A stretch of DNA of 64,000 nucleotides from Hedera helix. Its lineage: Eukaryota; Streptophyta; Magnoliopsida; Apiales; Araliaceae. Of the stretch, positions 20,585 through 31,849 are shown piece by piece (the stretch's first letter is position 1; the number at the start of each line of letters is the position of its first letter). Made by a program: the position numbers and the translations under genes. The stretch is from positions 44,893,523 through 44,957,522 of the forward strand of contig OX359273.1 of the NCBI GenBank assembly GCA_947179155.2. Reading direction: 5' to 3'. A model generated the notes under the pieces. The model did no database searches. It saw only the letters and a program-made list of their open reading frames with translations, and was not told the DNA's origin.

Positions 20585-22825
20585 TTACAAATCAATCTCG
20601 GGAAATACAATTCCCAGCTGATCAGGGTCATGACCCTTCTCCTTGGCAAGCTCCCGAGCATATTCGAACCCGTCGCTGAATTCGTTCACAACAGATGATA
20701 GGATATCGGCCTGAAATTGATCCGAGGCCTTATATTCATCTATCACCTTTTGTTTAAGCTCGGGAATCAGGACGCTCGGGGAGGCGGCGGCAATAGGTCC
20801 TCTTAACCAATCGGCTTCCTTTGCACCCCAGCCTTCGACGATCAGTTCGACATTATCTTTCAGATTCTTCATCTGATCAGTCTGAAGTTGGATGATGTTT
20901 TTCGATTGGGTCAAGAGAATCTTCTGACTTTGGAGTTGGGCCTCGAGCTCGTTCTTGTTATTTTCCAGCTGGATCTTCTTGAGCTCTTTGGCCTGCACCA
21001 AATCCATAGCGTGAGCATTCGCCTTCTCCAGATCGATCACCCGGGCCGTCAGGCGTTCGATCTCCTTGTCCTTCTCAAGAAGAGCCGCCCGGGCCGATTC
21101 ATACTCCTCTTTCATGATATGGAAGGAGTCGTGCATGGCCTTAAGCTGGTCTTTGGTCTTCTGATGATTCTTCAGAGCCTCGGTGTGCCCTTTGCTGCTC
21201 TCCTCAGCTCTTCTTTCCAGAACCTTTTGCTCATCAGAAACCCTAAGGAGAATTGCATTTCCCTGAAAAGAAATGGTTGAAGGATGAATGAGTCAGAAAG
21301 GTAACCAACTTCAAGAGGAAAATTTTACAGATAGATCCTTACCTTTGCATGGCAGGAGAACAGCATCTCCATAAGCGTCTTCAGATCGGCACCCTCGGTA
21401 CCATCTTCGGCGAATGGGATCATCGACGTACCCAAGGACTGCATATTGATCCCCTCCTCGGGTCTTGAACTCCCGGTCGGCATTGGGGGATCTACCGGCC
21501 CGCTTCGGGTGCTGGGGGGCTTTTGACCTTCAGCAGGTCTTTTCCCTTTATTCTGACGAGGGGGAGCGAGGCCTTCCTCTGATTGCCTGGCGACGTTTTG
21601 CTCGGCGGGAGGAGTTGATGAACTCCCTTGAGGAGCAGAAGTCTGCTTGGTTCTTGCCTCCAGAACCGATGTTAGAACCAGCCTTCTCCTCTTTATTTTT
21701 GGTCTGCTGACCCCCGAGTCTTTGTCAGCAGACTTCTCTCCTTCGGTGGGTTCGATAATATCACCCACCTGAGGGGATCCCGTGGCCATCTCGGGGTTGG
21801 CAGCGGCCTTGGTGGAGTCCTTGGGCTTTGCAGCCCTCATGCTTCGGCTCGCCTTCAGCTTGTCGGCGGCACTCATCTTCACCCTCGGGACTCCAGCTGC
21901 TCCTATGATGGCCTCATTATCAGGATTCTTTCCTTGGTCAGCCACTGCAAGGCAATCAGAACAAAAGAGTGAGTATATCAAAAGATGTCCAGAATAAAGG
22001 GGCAAGCATGGCAGAGAACTTACAACCGAAGGAATACAACCAGTCTTGGTCGTTAAGGAGATTCCGATCCCACTTCACGGATGGTCTCTTGGAATATAAG
22101 ACCTCGAACTCTTCTAGCCTTGCCCGAGAGATTTTCTTCGGATTTAGCTGGTCTTTGTTCGGGTCTGACCAAGGTCCGACCATCTCAGTGTCCGGCCCCT
22201 TGATGAAAAACCAATCCCCGTGCCACCCTTTATTGCTCGAGGGGGTCTCCATCAGGGTATCCCTTCCAGGGTTCTTCATCACCGTGAAAAACCCTTTTTC
22301 TTTATTATTGGTAATGGAAAAGAATTGAAAAAAGAAATCTATGGCTGGGAGGGTTGATTCAGAGAAACAAAAGGCGATGAAGCTGTTTATATGAATAAAA
22401 GAATTGGGGGATAGCTCGTTCAAACTGAGCCCCGTCGTATGGAGTAACTCCAATACGAAGGGGCGAAGAGGGAATCGGACCCCATAGATCAGTGACTGCC
22501 TATGGATTGGAATCCATCCCCCATCGAGCTGGTAGTACATTCTCTCCCCGGCCCCGGGTCTCTAGATTTCGTATGTTTCGGGGATATAGAATTCTGTGGA
22601 GGCTAAATCGAAGTATTGGTTCCGGATTGAAGAAGGGATGTTGGCTACTCTATACAGGATATTGAAATATTTGTTCCTATTGTACTCCTCTACATCCCTC
22701 ATCCTGGTGATTACCACAGGTTTCCATGGTTGTCCCTCCGGGATCCCCATTTCGGCCACAGTAACTTCGTCCTCAACCCGGGAAGACGAAGCTTGAGCCC
22801 TTGTATCTTGGGTACTGCCAGCCAT
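20585..22825 (-). CDS. antisense gene of the Tat element, three exons, PF04195-like (putative gypsy-type transposon) domain
   Basis: Coding sequence on the opposite strand to pol. Exon 1 is 22825-22024, intron 1 21945-22023 (79 bp, GTAAGT...TTGCAG), exon 2 21944-21343, intron 2 21263-21342 (80 bp, GTAAGG...TTTCAG) and exon 3 21262-20585. Phases match exactly and the coding length is 2082 bases, about 693 residues. Codon 88 is TAG (22562-22564), in frame between otherwise continuous sequence, so the gene is either decayed or needs readthrough. The conserved domain starts after it (SLIYGVRFPLRPFVLELLHT, NSFIHINSFIAF, PSSNKGWHGDWFFIKG) and resembles Pfam PF04195. Exon 2 is a low-complexity, Pro/Ser/Lys-rich linker. 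Exon 3 is a long coiled coil (KDKEIERLTARVIDLEKA). Tat elements are known to carry such antisense genes; the function is not established. Confidence 0.75.
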
Positions 22826-23349
22826 TAGGAAGTATAAAAGAAAAAGAGTAAAAGACTTACTTGGTTTTAGAAAGGAAGTCGATGGAAAAACAACGAAGCA
22901 GGAACGATGGAGTTGGATCTGGGAATGAAATATTTCTCTCTCAAACGTCCTTTCTCTCGTGATAAGTTGCTTCTGATAAAAAGACGATCTGTTGGAAATG
23001 ACCCCTTTTATCTTGATTCAAGCGTTGTAACGGTTCAGATGGAAATGAACGAACGGATGGGGCGCACGCGCAGTACTTACTGCGGCGTAATAAATGCTGC
23101 TTCTCGTGCACGCTTCGTTAGCTAAATGGACGCGGATTTCGAAATTTAAAAATAAGTTGTTATACGGAACGGTCGTGCAAGCTGTTGGGCTAGATTTGTT
23201 GGGTTGCAGAAGCAAGACTTTGAGTTTGATGGGCTCCCAGATTATTGGGCTGCGCACGGTGGGCTTAACAAAGATTTGGGCCTGGTTATTGTGTCGCACC
23301 CAATGTTTGAAATGTCGTTCATAAGGGCCTAGTGTCGCTTCGCAAAAAC

Positions 23350-23705
23350 CTTTCCCATCGGTTTGATGCCCCCGGGCTCCTGATGGAGCTTTCCCATCGG
23401 TTTGAGGCCTCCGGGCTCCCGATGAACCTTTCCCATCGGTTTGATGCCTCCGGGCTCCCGATGGAGCTTTCCCATCGGCTTAAGCCCTCCGGGCTCCCGA
23501 TGAACCTTTCCCATCGGTTTGATGCCTACGGACTCCTGATGGAGCTTTCCCATCGGTCTGAGGTCTCCGGTCTCCCGATGGAGCTTTCCCATCGGTCTGA
23601 TGCCTACGGGCTTCCGATGGAGCTTTCCCATCGGTCTGAGGTCTCCGGTCTCCCGATGGCGCTTTCCCATTGGTTTCGATGCCTCCGGGATCCCGATGGA
23701 GCTTT
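23350..23705 (+). repeat. 39-bp tandem array in the Tat 3' region
   Basis: About nine units of 39 bp, each starting CTTTCCCATCGG and ending CCGATGGAG or CCGATGAAC. In each unit CCATCGG and CCGATGG form an inverted pair around the middle, so single units can fold into hairpins. The first four units alternate GATGGAGC and GATGAACC types, a higher-order pattern. The unit length is a multiple of three, so both strands stay open by chance and the 127- and 113-residue frames here are not genes. Tat-lineage 3' regions are known to grow such arrays. Confidence 0.9.
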
Positions 23706-23882
23706 CTTCCTCTGATACGTTGTCCCAGAATTCATGTAAAGTTCAAGGAGGGTTTGCCTTCGGTCTAAACATCTTCTGTGTTCCTAAACTTAGATTCCCG
23801 AAGAGTTATTTCCCTTTGATCGGGAGCCCGTATATATACATTTGGGGTAATTCATTCTACTCCCCTAGCACATTTATGTACT

Positions 23883-23899
23883 AAGGGAGTGGGGGGCAA
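23883..23899 (+). other. polypurine tract of the Tat element
   Basis: AAGGGAGTGGGGGGCAA immediately before the 3' LTR start TGTTAGG. It fixes the 3' LTR boundary. Confidence 0.82.
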
Positions 23900-24315
23900 T
23901 GTTAGGATGAATATTTCGCTAAGCCTGGTCTGGTAAATATATGATGGGCTAGGCCCAACGGACCATCAGCTTGGCGAAATCTTATGAGGACTCCTAAGTC
24001 CAATAGGCTTGGGATAGGTCCCTAACCAATCTGGACTGTGGCTATTTACTATATCTAATCCGAATTAGAATAGGAGTCAGGTTCTTAGATGGTTTAGGAG
24101 ATTACCTTCATATTCAAACTATATCACGTTGAGGGACAATCCTAAAAGGAATCGGTAAGAGTCAGGTATGCACTATAAATACCCAGTCAATGATGGAGGA
24201 AAGGGTTACGCACACATACACGTTACTACTATATTAAGTACTTGGACCTCCATTGTTGACCTTTCTGAGAACCTTCACTAACTCTTACACCGGAGGAGTC
24301 CACCAACGGCCCAAG
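23900..24315 (+). repeat. 3' LTR of the Tat element, truncated
   Basis: Matches the first 416 bp of the 5' LTR with four visible substitutions, then stops after GGCCCAAG. The remaining 72 bp, including the terminal CA, are absent. The next base begins the second copy of the 445-bp flank. AAG is shared by the LTR break point and the left flank (4151-4153), i.e. 3-bp microhomology at the junction. No 5-bp target duplication can be found. Confidence 0.88.
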
Positions 24316-24760
24316 GACAGGCTTGTTGGGTGAATACGCATACATTGATCCTGGACGAATTAACCAAAAGAAAAAAATAAATCATAATAATGTCTTTTTC
24401 TTGGATTTTAAGGCAGTTATTTCAATTTTAAGTTACATGTGGTGGGCCCTCCTTTGTTTTCCACTTGTTTGTTTGTTAGTGGCCATTGTCATCATCACCA
24501 AGTCGTTGCTATATTACTAAGAGGGAGAGAGAGGGGTGACTTCACGAATAAATCTATGCGTCCCCCTATCCTACATTTTCTTTACCGATGCGCACCATTT
24601 TATGTCGTTTTGATAAAAAAAAATATTCTCTCTCCTCCCAGGCGCTTCCCCCTTTCCCTCTCCTCTCTCTTCTCTGACAGTTTCTCCTTCCCCTCTTCTC
24701 TCTCCTCTCCGTCCCTTTCTCTCATCTCTCCTTTCTTCCTCTTTCTCTTTTCCTTTCACT
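24316..24760 (+). repeat. 445-bp flanking duplication, right copy
   Basis: Second copy of 4154-4598, same length, three visible substitutions. Its end continues into AAATCAATTTTCC, presumably the original host sequence on the right, whereas the left copy's end meets the 5' LTR. Its divergence is about equal to that of the LTR pair. Confidence 0.85.
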
Positions 24761-25162
24761 AAATCAATTTTCCCCTCCATCCTCCAACAATCAAAAATAT
24801 TTGCATAGACCTTCCATTACCAGTTTCCCCCTCCATCCTCCAATAATCAAAAATATTTGCATAGAACTTTCATTTTCTCTCTCCTAAGGTTTAGCGGAAG
24901 GAAAGGGGAGAAAGGATAGAAAGAGAAAGAGACGGAGAGGGGAGAGGGGAGAGGGGAGAGGGGGGGGGGGAGAGGAGAGGAGAAGAGGAGAGAGCCGAAG
25001 AGGAAAGAGCCGAAGAGGAGAAAGGAGGGGAGAGGAGAGGAGAAAGGAAAGAGCCGAAGAGGAGAGAGAATTTTTTTTTTTTATCAAAACGACATTAAAA
25101 GGGTGCGCATCGGTAAGGGAGATGTAAAATAGTGGGACGTGTAGATATGCCCGTGACTTCAC
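24536..25162. repeat. long imperfect inverted repeat (fold-back)
   Basis: The second half of the 445-bp segment (24536-24760) recurs inverted at about 24895-25162. The best block is TTACCGATGCGCACC followed by GTCGTTTTGATAAAA in both arms, then a long pyrimidine tract opposite a purine tract. The roughly 135-bp spacer holds two copies of CTCCATCCTCCAA plus AATCAAAAATATTTGCATAG. It may be a fold-back or MITE-like element; no target duplication was identified. The Tat element sits exactly at the inner end of the left arm. Confidence 0.7.
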
Positions 25163-28100
25163 AGGAACTTTCCTTTCTACCTAAAAAAAAAAGTTAAAAT
25201 AATACTCCTAAATTAAATTAAGCTAAATTTGATACTAAGATTCCCCCGGCATCAACTAGTCATTAACATATATCTTAAACACCAATTAAAATCTTACGTA
25301 CATGTTAATTAACCTTTTTTATTTGTATAATAAAAATCGGACATTTTTGATATATATATAATCAAAATAAAACTTTTTTGATAAATTTTAAGACATCTAA
25401 GTAGTTTTTGGTGGACAATATTTTTCGAGGTCACTCAAATATAATTTTATTTGAAATGTAAAGAAATTATTATTATTTTTGAGTTCACTTAAGTATGATT
25501 TATTATGATTATATTATTTGTAGAGTATTATGTGCGACCAATGATTTATGATGTTTTGCACTTTTGGAGGGAATTGTCTCCGCGACTGTAAAAAGATAAA
25601 TAAATCATTATTTTTAATATATTAGAACGGTGATTTAGCTTTTAGAGATTACTTCAATATTAATTTAACAATTACTTGTAGTAAAAAAATACACCTATCC
25701 ATCCCTATTATCCTGCCAATCACTCATTAATAAATATAGTTTTAATAAAAGCTGTACTTCGGTAAATATTATCAACTAAATTAAATAAGGAATTGATATT
25801 AACAGAGCAAAACACGTGGGTAACGTACATGCCAACTTTTTTTTTTTAAGACAATTTTAGTCTTACCTTGTACAAAACGAAGGTGAAGAGCCCTCTCCCT
25901 CGATAACGGAACAATAGTTCCTTCTTCCTTTCTCCTACACTTCTCGTCCGCCATGTTTGCCACCAACCAACATCAACAATTGGCAGCAAGCCCAAGGCTC
26001 ATATGCTACTCAATTTTTTTAACAACCATAATTTGATAGTCGCTCTCCTTAATTGCTTTATAATCTTGGAACTCAAACCCGATATATAGTTCTTTCATTT
26101 GAGGGTTGGTTTTTTGATGGTGCTCCAAAATTTGAGATTCAAAATTTTCATATATGCTGCTTTTGGGTAATTCAATGGCACTGATTGATTCTTTATTCCG
26201 TTGGTACGGTTATTGATGGATTTAGTTGTGAAAATTGGTGGAGGATTTGGTTTTTGAACATTGTCAAAATCAAAGTCTGGACAAGTGTTGAAATAATTGT
26301 AGGTGGATTTTGTTTTGATTTCAAATTAGAATGCTAATCAATATTCACAACATAAATTAAAGTGGATTACAAGAACCTAAAACTTATGGATCTTCGGTTA
26401 AATTTCACTAGAGGATGCATCAAGATAAAATTATCCAAGAGATTTCAATTATATATTTATCCCTCCAAAAAAGGTACCATTAATTGAATGTCAATTATAT
26501 TTTAATAGTTAGTTATTGTTGGGATATATTATTTGGGCTCAGTTAAGGTGAAGTCCATATTATTTTTATTAAAAGACTCGGATCCGATGTTGGTCTATTT
26601 TTAATTGGGCGATGGGCCCGGGGCCTGCGTCTGTTCACTTCAATATATTTTGATGGCTTATTCTAAGAGTGTCAAATATTCATATTAATATATAACTGGG
26701 TTTCTTGATTTAAGAAGGATAATGAAGTTTAATTTATTAAGTACCCAATTAATTATGAATTGTAATTATAAGGGGATTCTAAAAAAAGACTTTCACTCTT
26801 AATTGGTATTGGGCGAGCATAACATCTATAAATACAGTCATAAGCAAAAAATTATGGTATGCATTTAATTACAAACAAAATTTTATTATTTTCCAACAGT
26901 TAAGCTTCCGATCATGGCAAGATGTTCAAAGAAGTGAAAATATTGATGAAGGAAGAAAAAGGGTAAAACTGTCACTTAAACAAAAGTTGCCATGTGCTCA
27001 TCTAATTTGCTCTATTAACATCAATTTCCAAATAAATATAGTCAATGTGTGTGAACAAAAAATTGAAGAAATAAATTTTATAACTCCAAAATTAGGATTA
27101 GGGATCATCCCCCGTGAACTTTTAGCCACTAGTTGCTAAAGAAAAACTATTACTCCTAAACTCTTCAACATATTTATAATATTATAATATATCTATCTAT
27201 ATGTTGGGATTATTTATTAATTGTTTTTCTTCTTCTCTTTCTGGAGAACGTAGACCAATCGAGAAACATGGGCTAGAGCTCAATGTATAGAAAATTCGCC
27301 ATCGGATCTAATAACGGCAAGGGACGTTGTATTTGTACAAGATGCTAAATAAATAATGACAAAACAGCCGTCGTCTCGCCGCTACATTCCAACTACCCAC
27401 ACATGCACATTACCACAAAATTCCAGTATCCCTCAAATTTAATTCACAAAAAATTGCTAAAAAAAAATATAAACAAAACGTGGTGAAATAAGAGGGTGGT
27501 GAGATGATGTTTCTTATACTATTGTTTTAAGCTCACTTTGTTGAAAGTTGTTGTTAATTAGTTAACAAAGCTAATAAAGCAACTGACTATTTTTTCTTAT
27601 AATTGTTCTTTGAATTGTTATACTTGTGCATGTCTAAGTTAGTAGAATACAAGCCGTGGTCCTTGATGAATATAATTATTAATTAAGTTATATTCATTGT
27701 CAATATAATGTATAGTATGTAGCTAGGAATTAAGAGTTTGATTGTCTGGCAGTGAGAATATGTAATTAAATAATATACATAAAGGGAAATGAGAATTTTT
27801 GAATATAGACAGACATCCATAATACTTTAAACGAGTTCAAATGAATTAGGTAGCTTGTTAATATAATAATTTCGATCTTAAGCAGACTTTAGCTTTTAAC
27901 TCGATTAATTTGAAACAAGAAAAAAGTTTTTTTTTGATAAATTATTCTCTGTTTCTCACTTAGTCTGTAGCAGAGAGTTTTATTATTTTATTAATCATTC
28001 TTTTTATATTAACAAACTTAAAATGTTCCAACGACACATTAATATATAATTATTAACATTAAATTTAAAAATTAAAACGTATTAGGGGTTCATTTATCAG

Positions 28101-29885
28101 TTACCAAACTATTCTAACATGTTTAGATTTCAAATAATTAAAAAATCAACTGCACTAGAGTACGAAAATTAATCGACTTATGCAAGTGGTACATATATTT
28201 TCTTTTAGTGATATCTTTCAAGTCTCAAGTTCCCATAATGTGAAAAATATTAGTATCTAAAACGTCCATCTATTATATTCTCGCCGATCTTTAAAACATT
28301 ATGTCGATCTTTTAAACACAGTTATTTAAACTCTTAAATCATTACTTATCTAATTACAAGTATATATATGTTTTATTATAGTATATCTAATTATATGTTC
28401 AAATAGAAAAGTTTGTATTCATTTCAGTCAAATAATGAAAAAAGTTAGAGAAACACTTGTTAATTTTATCTAATTTTAGAACCATATATAGACTGTACTT
28501 AGATTATTAGATTATTATTAAAGTACACTTGTACTTAAATTATGTACATTGTACTTAGAATATACTCGTATATATATATATATATATCCTGAATAAATTT
28601 CAACAAACTTGACTAGATGTCCTGAAAATACACGAATTAAATTATGATTAGTTTGAAAGTCAAAGTTTGAAAGTCAAGAGTTAAAGATAAGCTGTTACGT
28701 TACTCCATGGACCGGACAATGATCTTTAATTACCACACGTGTGGTCAACCTTTATCTTGATGTTACTGGTGTATTTTCAGGCTTACATTACAAGGAAGGT
28801 TCGTATGATGTTCTTTTTTTCCTTCTTCTTATCCTCTTCTTAACAGTCACAGTCTTACTTTAGAGGAATAAGTATAATTTTATAATTAACATCAATTTAA
28901 TATTAGAATAAAATACAATATTCATAAAATCACATCTTATTACTGAGAATATAACATTTAAAAAGTCAATTAAAATATATTCATTAATCTCATCTCTCAT
29001 TAAAAAAAGAAGGTGATATTTGGACAAAACACTTTCCCAATTAACACAACACTTTCAGCATAATTCAAAGAAAATAACCTCTATTGTAGGTCATACATAC
29101 CACCACGACGAATGATAATTTCATTTTTAAAAATTACGATTCAGGTAATATCGGTTTAGAATTCTCAATCCACAAGTCGGCAACTTTTTTAACTTCTTCG
29201 GAACCAGGCGTACACCCTGAATTCGTTGGCAGGATGGATCTCGACCACAATTCCCATGGTGGTCCTTTATACATTGATGACAAGCTGGTATTCTCATGGT
29301 GGTCCTCTATACATTGATGACGAGGTTGGGCCACGCGACACATTCGTGAGCAAGTAAGTACTCTCCTACTCCATTGCAAATGAGGCAGGAGGGTGGGAGT
29401 TTGTTAGGGATTGATAGTCCGAACCCCTCTCTCTCTACGTGAATTTGGATTATTAGATAGTTAAGACTATCTTTTAGTTTGGGTTGAGTGAGCCCTGTGA
29501 AAATTGGAACCCAGTCCATTCCTCCTATATTCCCCAATACATAAAAAATAATAAATAAATAAAAATTGATTATTTTCAATTTCATGATTTTCATTTGCAT
29601 TGTATAACAAATACAGTTTCCTCATGCTCATTCTCATGTTAAATGTAGATGTTATTTTTAGCAAATGGTATATGTCAATGTGCATGATAGGGTGACATCA
29701 TTATTGTCTTGAATATATATTTTGAGGAGAATGCCAAAGAATTTTTGTCTCAATTAATTAAAAAAAATTTAAATAAAGCTTGTCTCGAAGAGAGAAGAAA
29801 TCATCATCAAGTATAATTGAAACTGCACATCTAGTTTATCAATCAAGGAATATGGCTCCCTACGGGTATCAACATTCTTAACATT
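25163..29885. other. intergenic DNA, no gene recognised
   Basis: About 4.7 kb of AT-rich sequence with no long open frame. A (TA)n tract is near 28568-28588. A short ATG-initiated frame at about 25951 (MFATNQHQQLAASPRL) ends quickly and is not supported. The last 1-2 kb form the 3' flank of the second ERF gene. A protein-level search of the whole stretch would be needed to exclude decayed elements. Confidence 0.45.
29255..29322. repeat. 40-bp direct tandem duplication
   Basis: CATGGTGGTCC(T)TTATACATTG at 29255 recurs at 29295, with only one or two changes, giving a period of 40 bp over less than two units. It lies inside an 81-residue minus-strand frame that I do not regard as a gene. Confidence 0.7.
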
Positions 29886-30563
29886 TTAAACCAGACATTT
29901 AAAAAAGTTATCATCCATTAACCAATTCTGGAAGGAGTTCACTTCTACACTCCCCGTCCGTTCTAACACCACCACCGGCGCCACCGATCCCACTACCGTC
30001 TTCCTCCTCTTTCCTGTTGAAACCGAAGTAGAAGAATCTGAGAAGGTGGACGACGACATTGATGACGAAGAATTCAGCGTTTTCGCCGCCGATCTCTTCG
30101 ATGTAATGCGAACCGGCTCCGGCTCGCCAGAATTAACCCGAAGAGGGAAATTCAACATGGCGCGTGACCCGCGCATGCGGAACGCCGCCCGGTCATAAGC
30201 CAAAGCGGCATCCTCCGCCGTCTCAAATGTCCCCAGCCAAACGCGGGCTCCGTTCTTCGCCGGATCCCTTATCTCTGCAGCAAACTTCCCCCACGGCCGA
30301 CGCCTCACACCTCTGTAATGCCTCTCCTTCGGCGGCGCCACCTCCACTGCCTCTATTTTTGGCTGCACTGCAGGAATGTTTACAAACTCCGTCGACAAGG
30401 CAGTCTCAATTTCAGGTTCAGGCTTGATTACAATAGTGTCGGAGGATGAGGTCATCCACTGGAGATCGACGGAATTGTCATCAGATTCGTCGAGTAGGTG
30501 ACGCCTAATCGATTCGAGAAGAACAAAATCATCAGAATCAAAACCCCAATTGTCTTGCATCAT
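29886..30563 (-). CDS. AP2/ERF transcription factor, ERF group IX-like (second copy)
   Basis: Intronless, 225 residues. The AP2/ERF domain covers residues 82-140 (RHYRGVRRRPWGKFAAEIRD, WLGTFETAEDAA, RGSRAMLNFPLRVNSGEPEP) with the ERF-type Ala14 and Asp19. It shares the N-terminal FVLLESIRRHLLDES motif and the C-terminal KRRK (185-188) with the ERF at 2490-3164, and both are on the minus strand, so they look like a local duplicate pair. Here the linker before the domain is shorter and acidic. The C-terminus adds a serine-rich stretch (165-180) and ends with FQNWLMDDNFFKCLV, absent from the other copy. ATG 30563 is supported by the conserved N-terminus and by a TATA box about 95 bp upstream. 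It should bind GCC-box promoters as a transcription activator; biological role not inferable. Confidence 0.94.
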   Translation of the reverse strand: MMQDNWGFDSDDFVLLESIRRHLLDESDDNSVDLQWMTSSSDTIVIKPEPEIETALSTEFVNIPAVQPKIEAVEVAPPKERHYRGVRRRPWGKFAAEIRDPAKNGARVWLGTFETAEDAALAYDRAAFRMRGSRAMLNFPLRVNSGEPEPVRITSKRSAAKTLNSSSSMSSSTFSDSSTSVSTGKRRKTVVGSVAPVVVLERTGSVEVNSFQNWLMDDNFFKCLV

Positions 30564-30658
30564 TTTTTTTTTAATTACGAAAACTATATCAGTCTGTTTA
30601 CAGTTGAAAGATAAGAGAGAATTGTTGGGATAATATTTTGAATGGATGGGGGAATTTG

Positions 30659-30666
30659 TTTATATA
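30659..30666 (-). promoter_or_regulatory. TATA box of the second ERF gene
   Basis: On the minus strand TATATAAA in the context CCCTATATAAACAAA, about 95 bp upstream of the ATG at 30563. The spacing is usual for a plant promoter with a short leader. Confidence 0.6.
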
Positions 30667-31849
30667 GGGGTAGGGGGGTTTTAATTTAGAAACTAGGTGC
30701 ATAAACTTGGTTGAGTTTGGGTCCTTGAATACTCTTTTAATGAATTTTATAAGCAAAGCTTTTTGGATTTCAATGGAGGATCTAGCTTCCCTGAAACTTC
30801 CCATATCTGGAAGAGGGGTTTTCAGACACGTGATTGAATAAAGCTTTCAAGTGGATGATAACATTATTGCCTCAACAAGTTGAGTTTTATGCGACTTCAA
30901 TAATTATTATTATTATTATTATTTTTTATTTTAAGTACCTAAGAAAAAAATTGGAGAAGTGCCCAAGTGAAATTTAATGAAAAATTACATTTTTTTCAAA
31001 GCTCAGATCTTCTATTTCTATTTCTTTTTATTAGACACAGAAAATATACATATATATGTGTATATGTATATATATTTTTTGTGCCTGATAACAAGAAATG
31101 AAAACAAAAGATCTCACATCATTTTTTTCATAGGACCAAAATAATATTTGGATTAATTTGTTCATATTTCTTAAAAAAAATTAAATTTGTTTTATGTACT
31201 CTAATTTAGAAAAGGAAAATAAAAATCACATATTGCAAACGTTGCAGTTCCTTAAACAAATACTATTTGAGAATATAGTTGCAGTTAGATTAATCATCTA
31301 AGTTAAACTAATTGCTCAAATTTACTTATTCTTGGTGTAACCATGAGCTTCAATATCAAAGTATTTTCATCTTAGGTTTTGTAAGTAGGATTATCTTGTA
31401 GGCTCACCATAATTTAATATATACTTTGTGGGGAAAAATATAGTACTAATAAAGCAGGTCATTTAAATATCCAAATATGACGTAATTTTAAAGGATAAAA
31501 TGGTCAAGCAATAAAATATCCATATATAAAAATAATAAAATATCATGCATATGTATCTAGGGATAAATATAAAATTACTTTTCTTTTCTCGGGGAAAATA
31601 TTTACAATTAAGTTCACACTTCCAGATTGCGATGAACTAGTTTTGATATATGTGATGATTTATACAATAATTTCTTATAAAATAGTAAATTTTATAAGAT
31701 AATTAAAATATGAGACCCGTCATTTTACAAAGAATCGTTGTATGAATCATTATATAGATAATTACGTATAGCAAAGTTCGCGATGGACGTTGCGAAAATA
31801 AGTAAATAACTTTGTTATATATAATGACCTATGCAGTGATGTGTACAAT
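30667..31849. other. 5' flank of the second ERF gene, AT-rich
   Basis: Upstream regulatory region followed by AT-rich DNA with an (ATT)n run near 30903-30923 and a (TA)n/(TG)n mix near 31048-31075. No gene was seen. Confidence 0.45.

Larger units (their letters stand above)
4599..24315 (+). mobile_element. Tat-lineage Ty3/gypsy LTR retrotransposon, interrupted by a nested element
   Basis: Without the inner insertion the element is about 10 kb. In order it has the 5' LTR (4599-5086), PBS (5088), gag-protease-RT (5138-8031), the inserted Tekay (8032-17754), the rest of RT, RNase H, a second archaeal-type RNase H and integrase (17760-20256), a hairpin with G-tract, an antisense spliced gene (20585-22825), a tandem array (23350-23705), PPT (23883-23899) and a truncated 3' LTR (23900-24315). 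The dual RNase H and a long 3' region with an antisense gene are known marks of the Tat clade. It is non-functional as it stands: interrupted, with a nonsense codon in the integrase region, one in the antisense gene, and a 3' LTR missing 72 bp. The LTRs differ at four visible sites in 416 bp. Confidence 0.92.

Noticed and set aside
23350..23705. CRISPR-like array
   Set aside because: Contiguous 39-bp units without spacers, inside a plant retrotransposon.
23329..23715. 113- and 127-residue repeat proteins on both strands
   Set aside because: The unit length of 39 bp is a multiple of three, so both strands stay open by chance.
29134..29379. 81-residue minus-strand ORF
   Set aside because: Contains a 40-bp tandem duplication and has no recognisable domain; it overlaps another frame of similar length.
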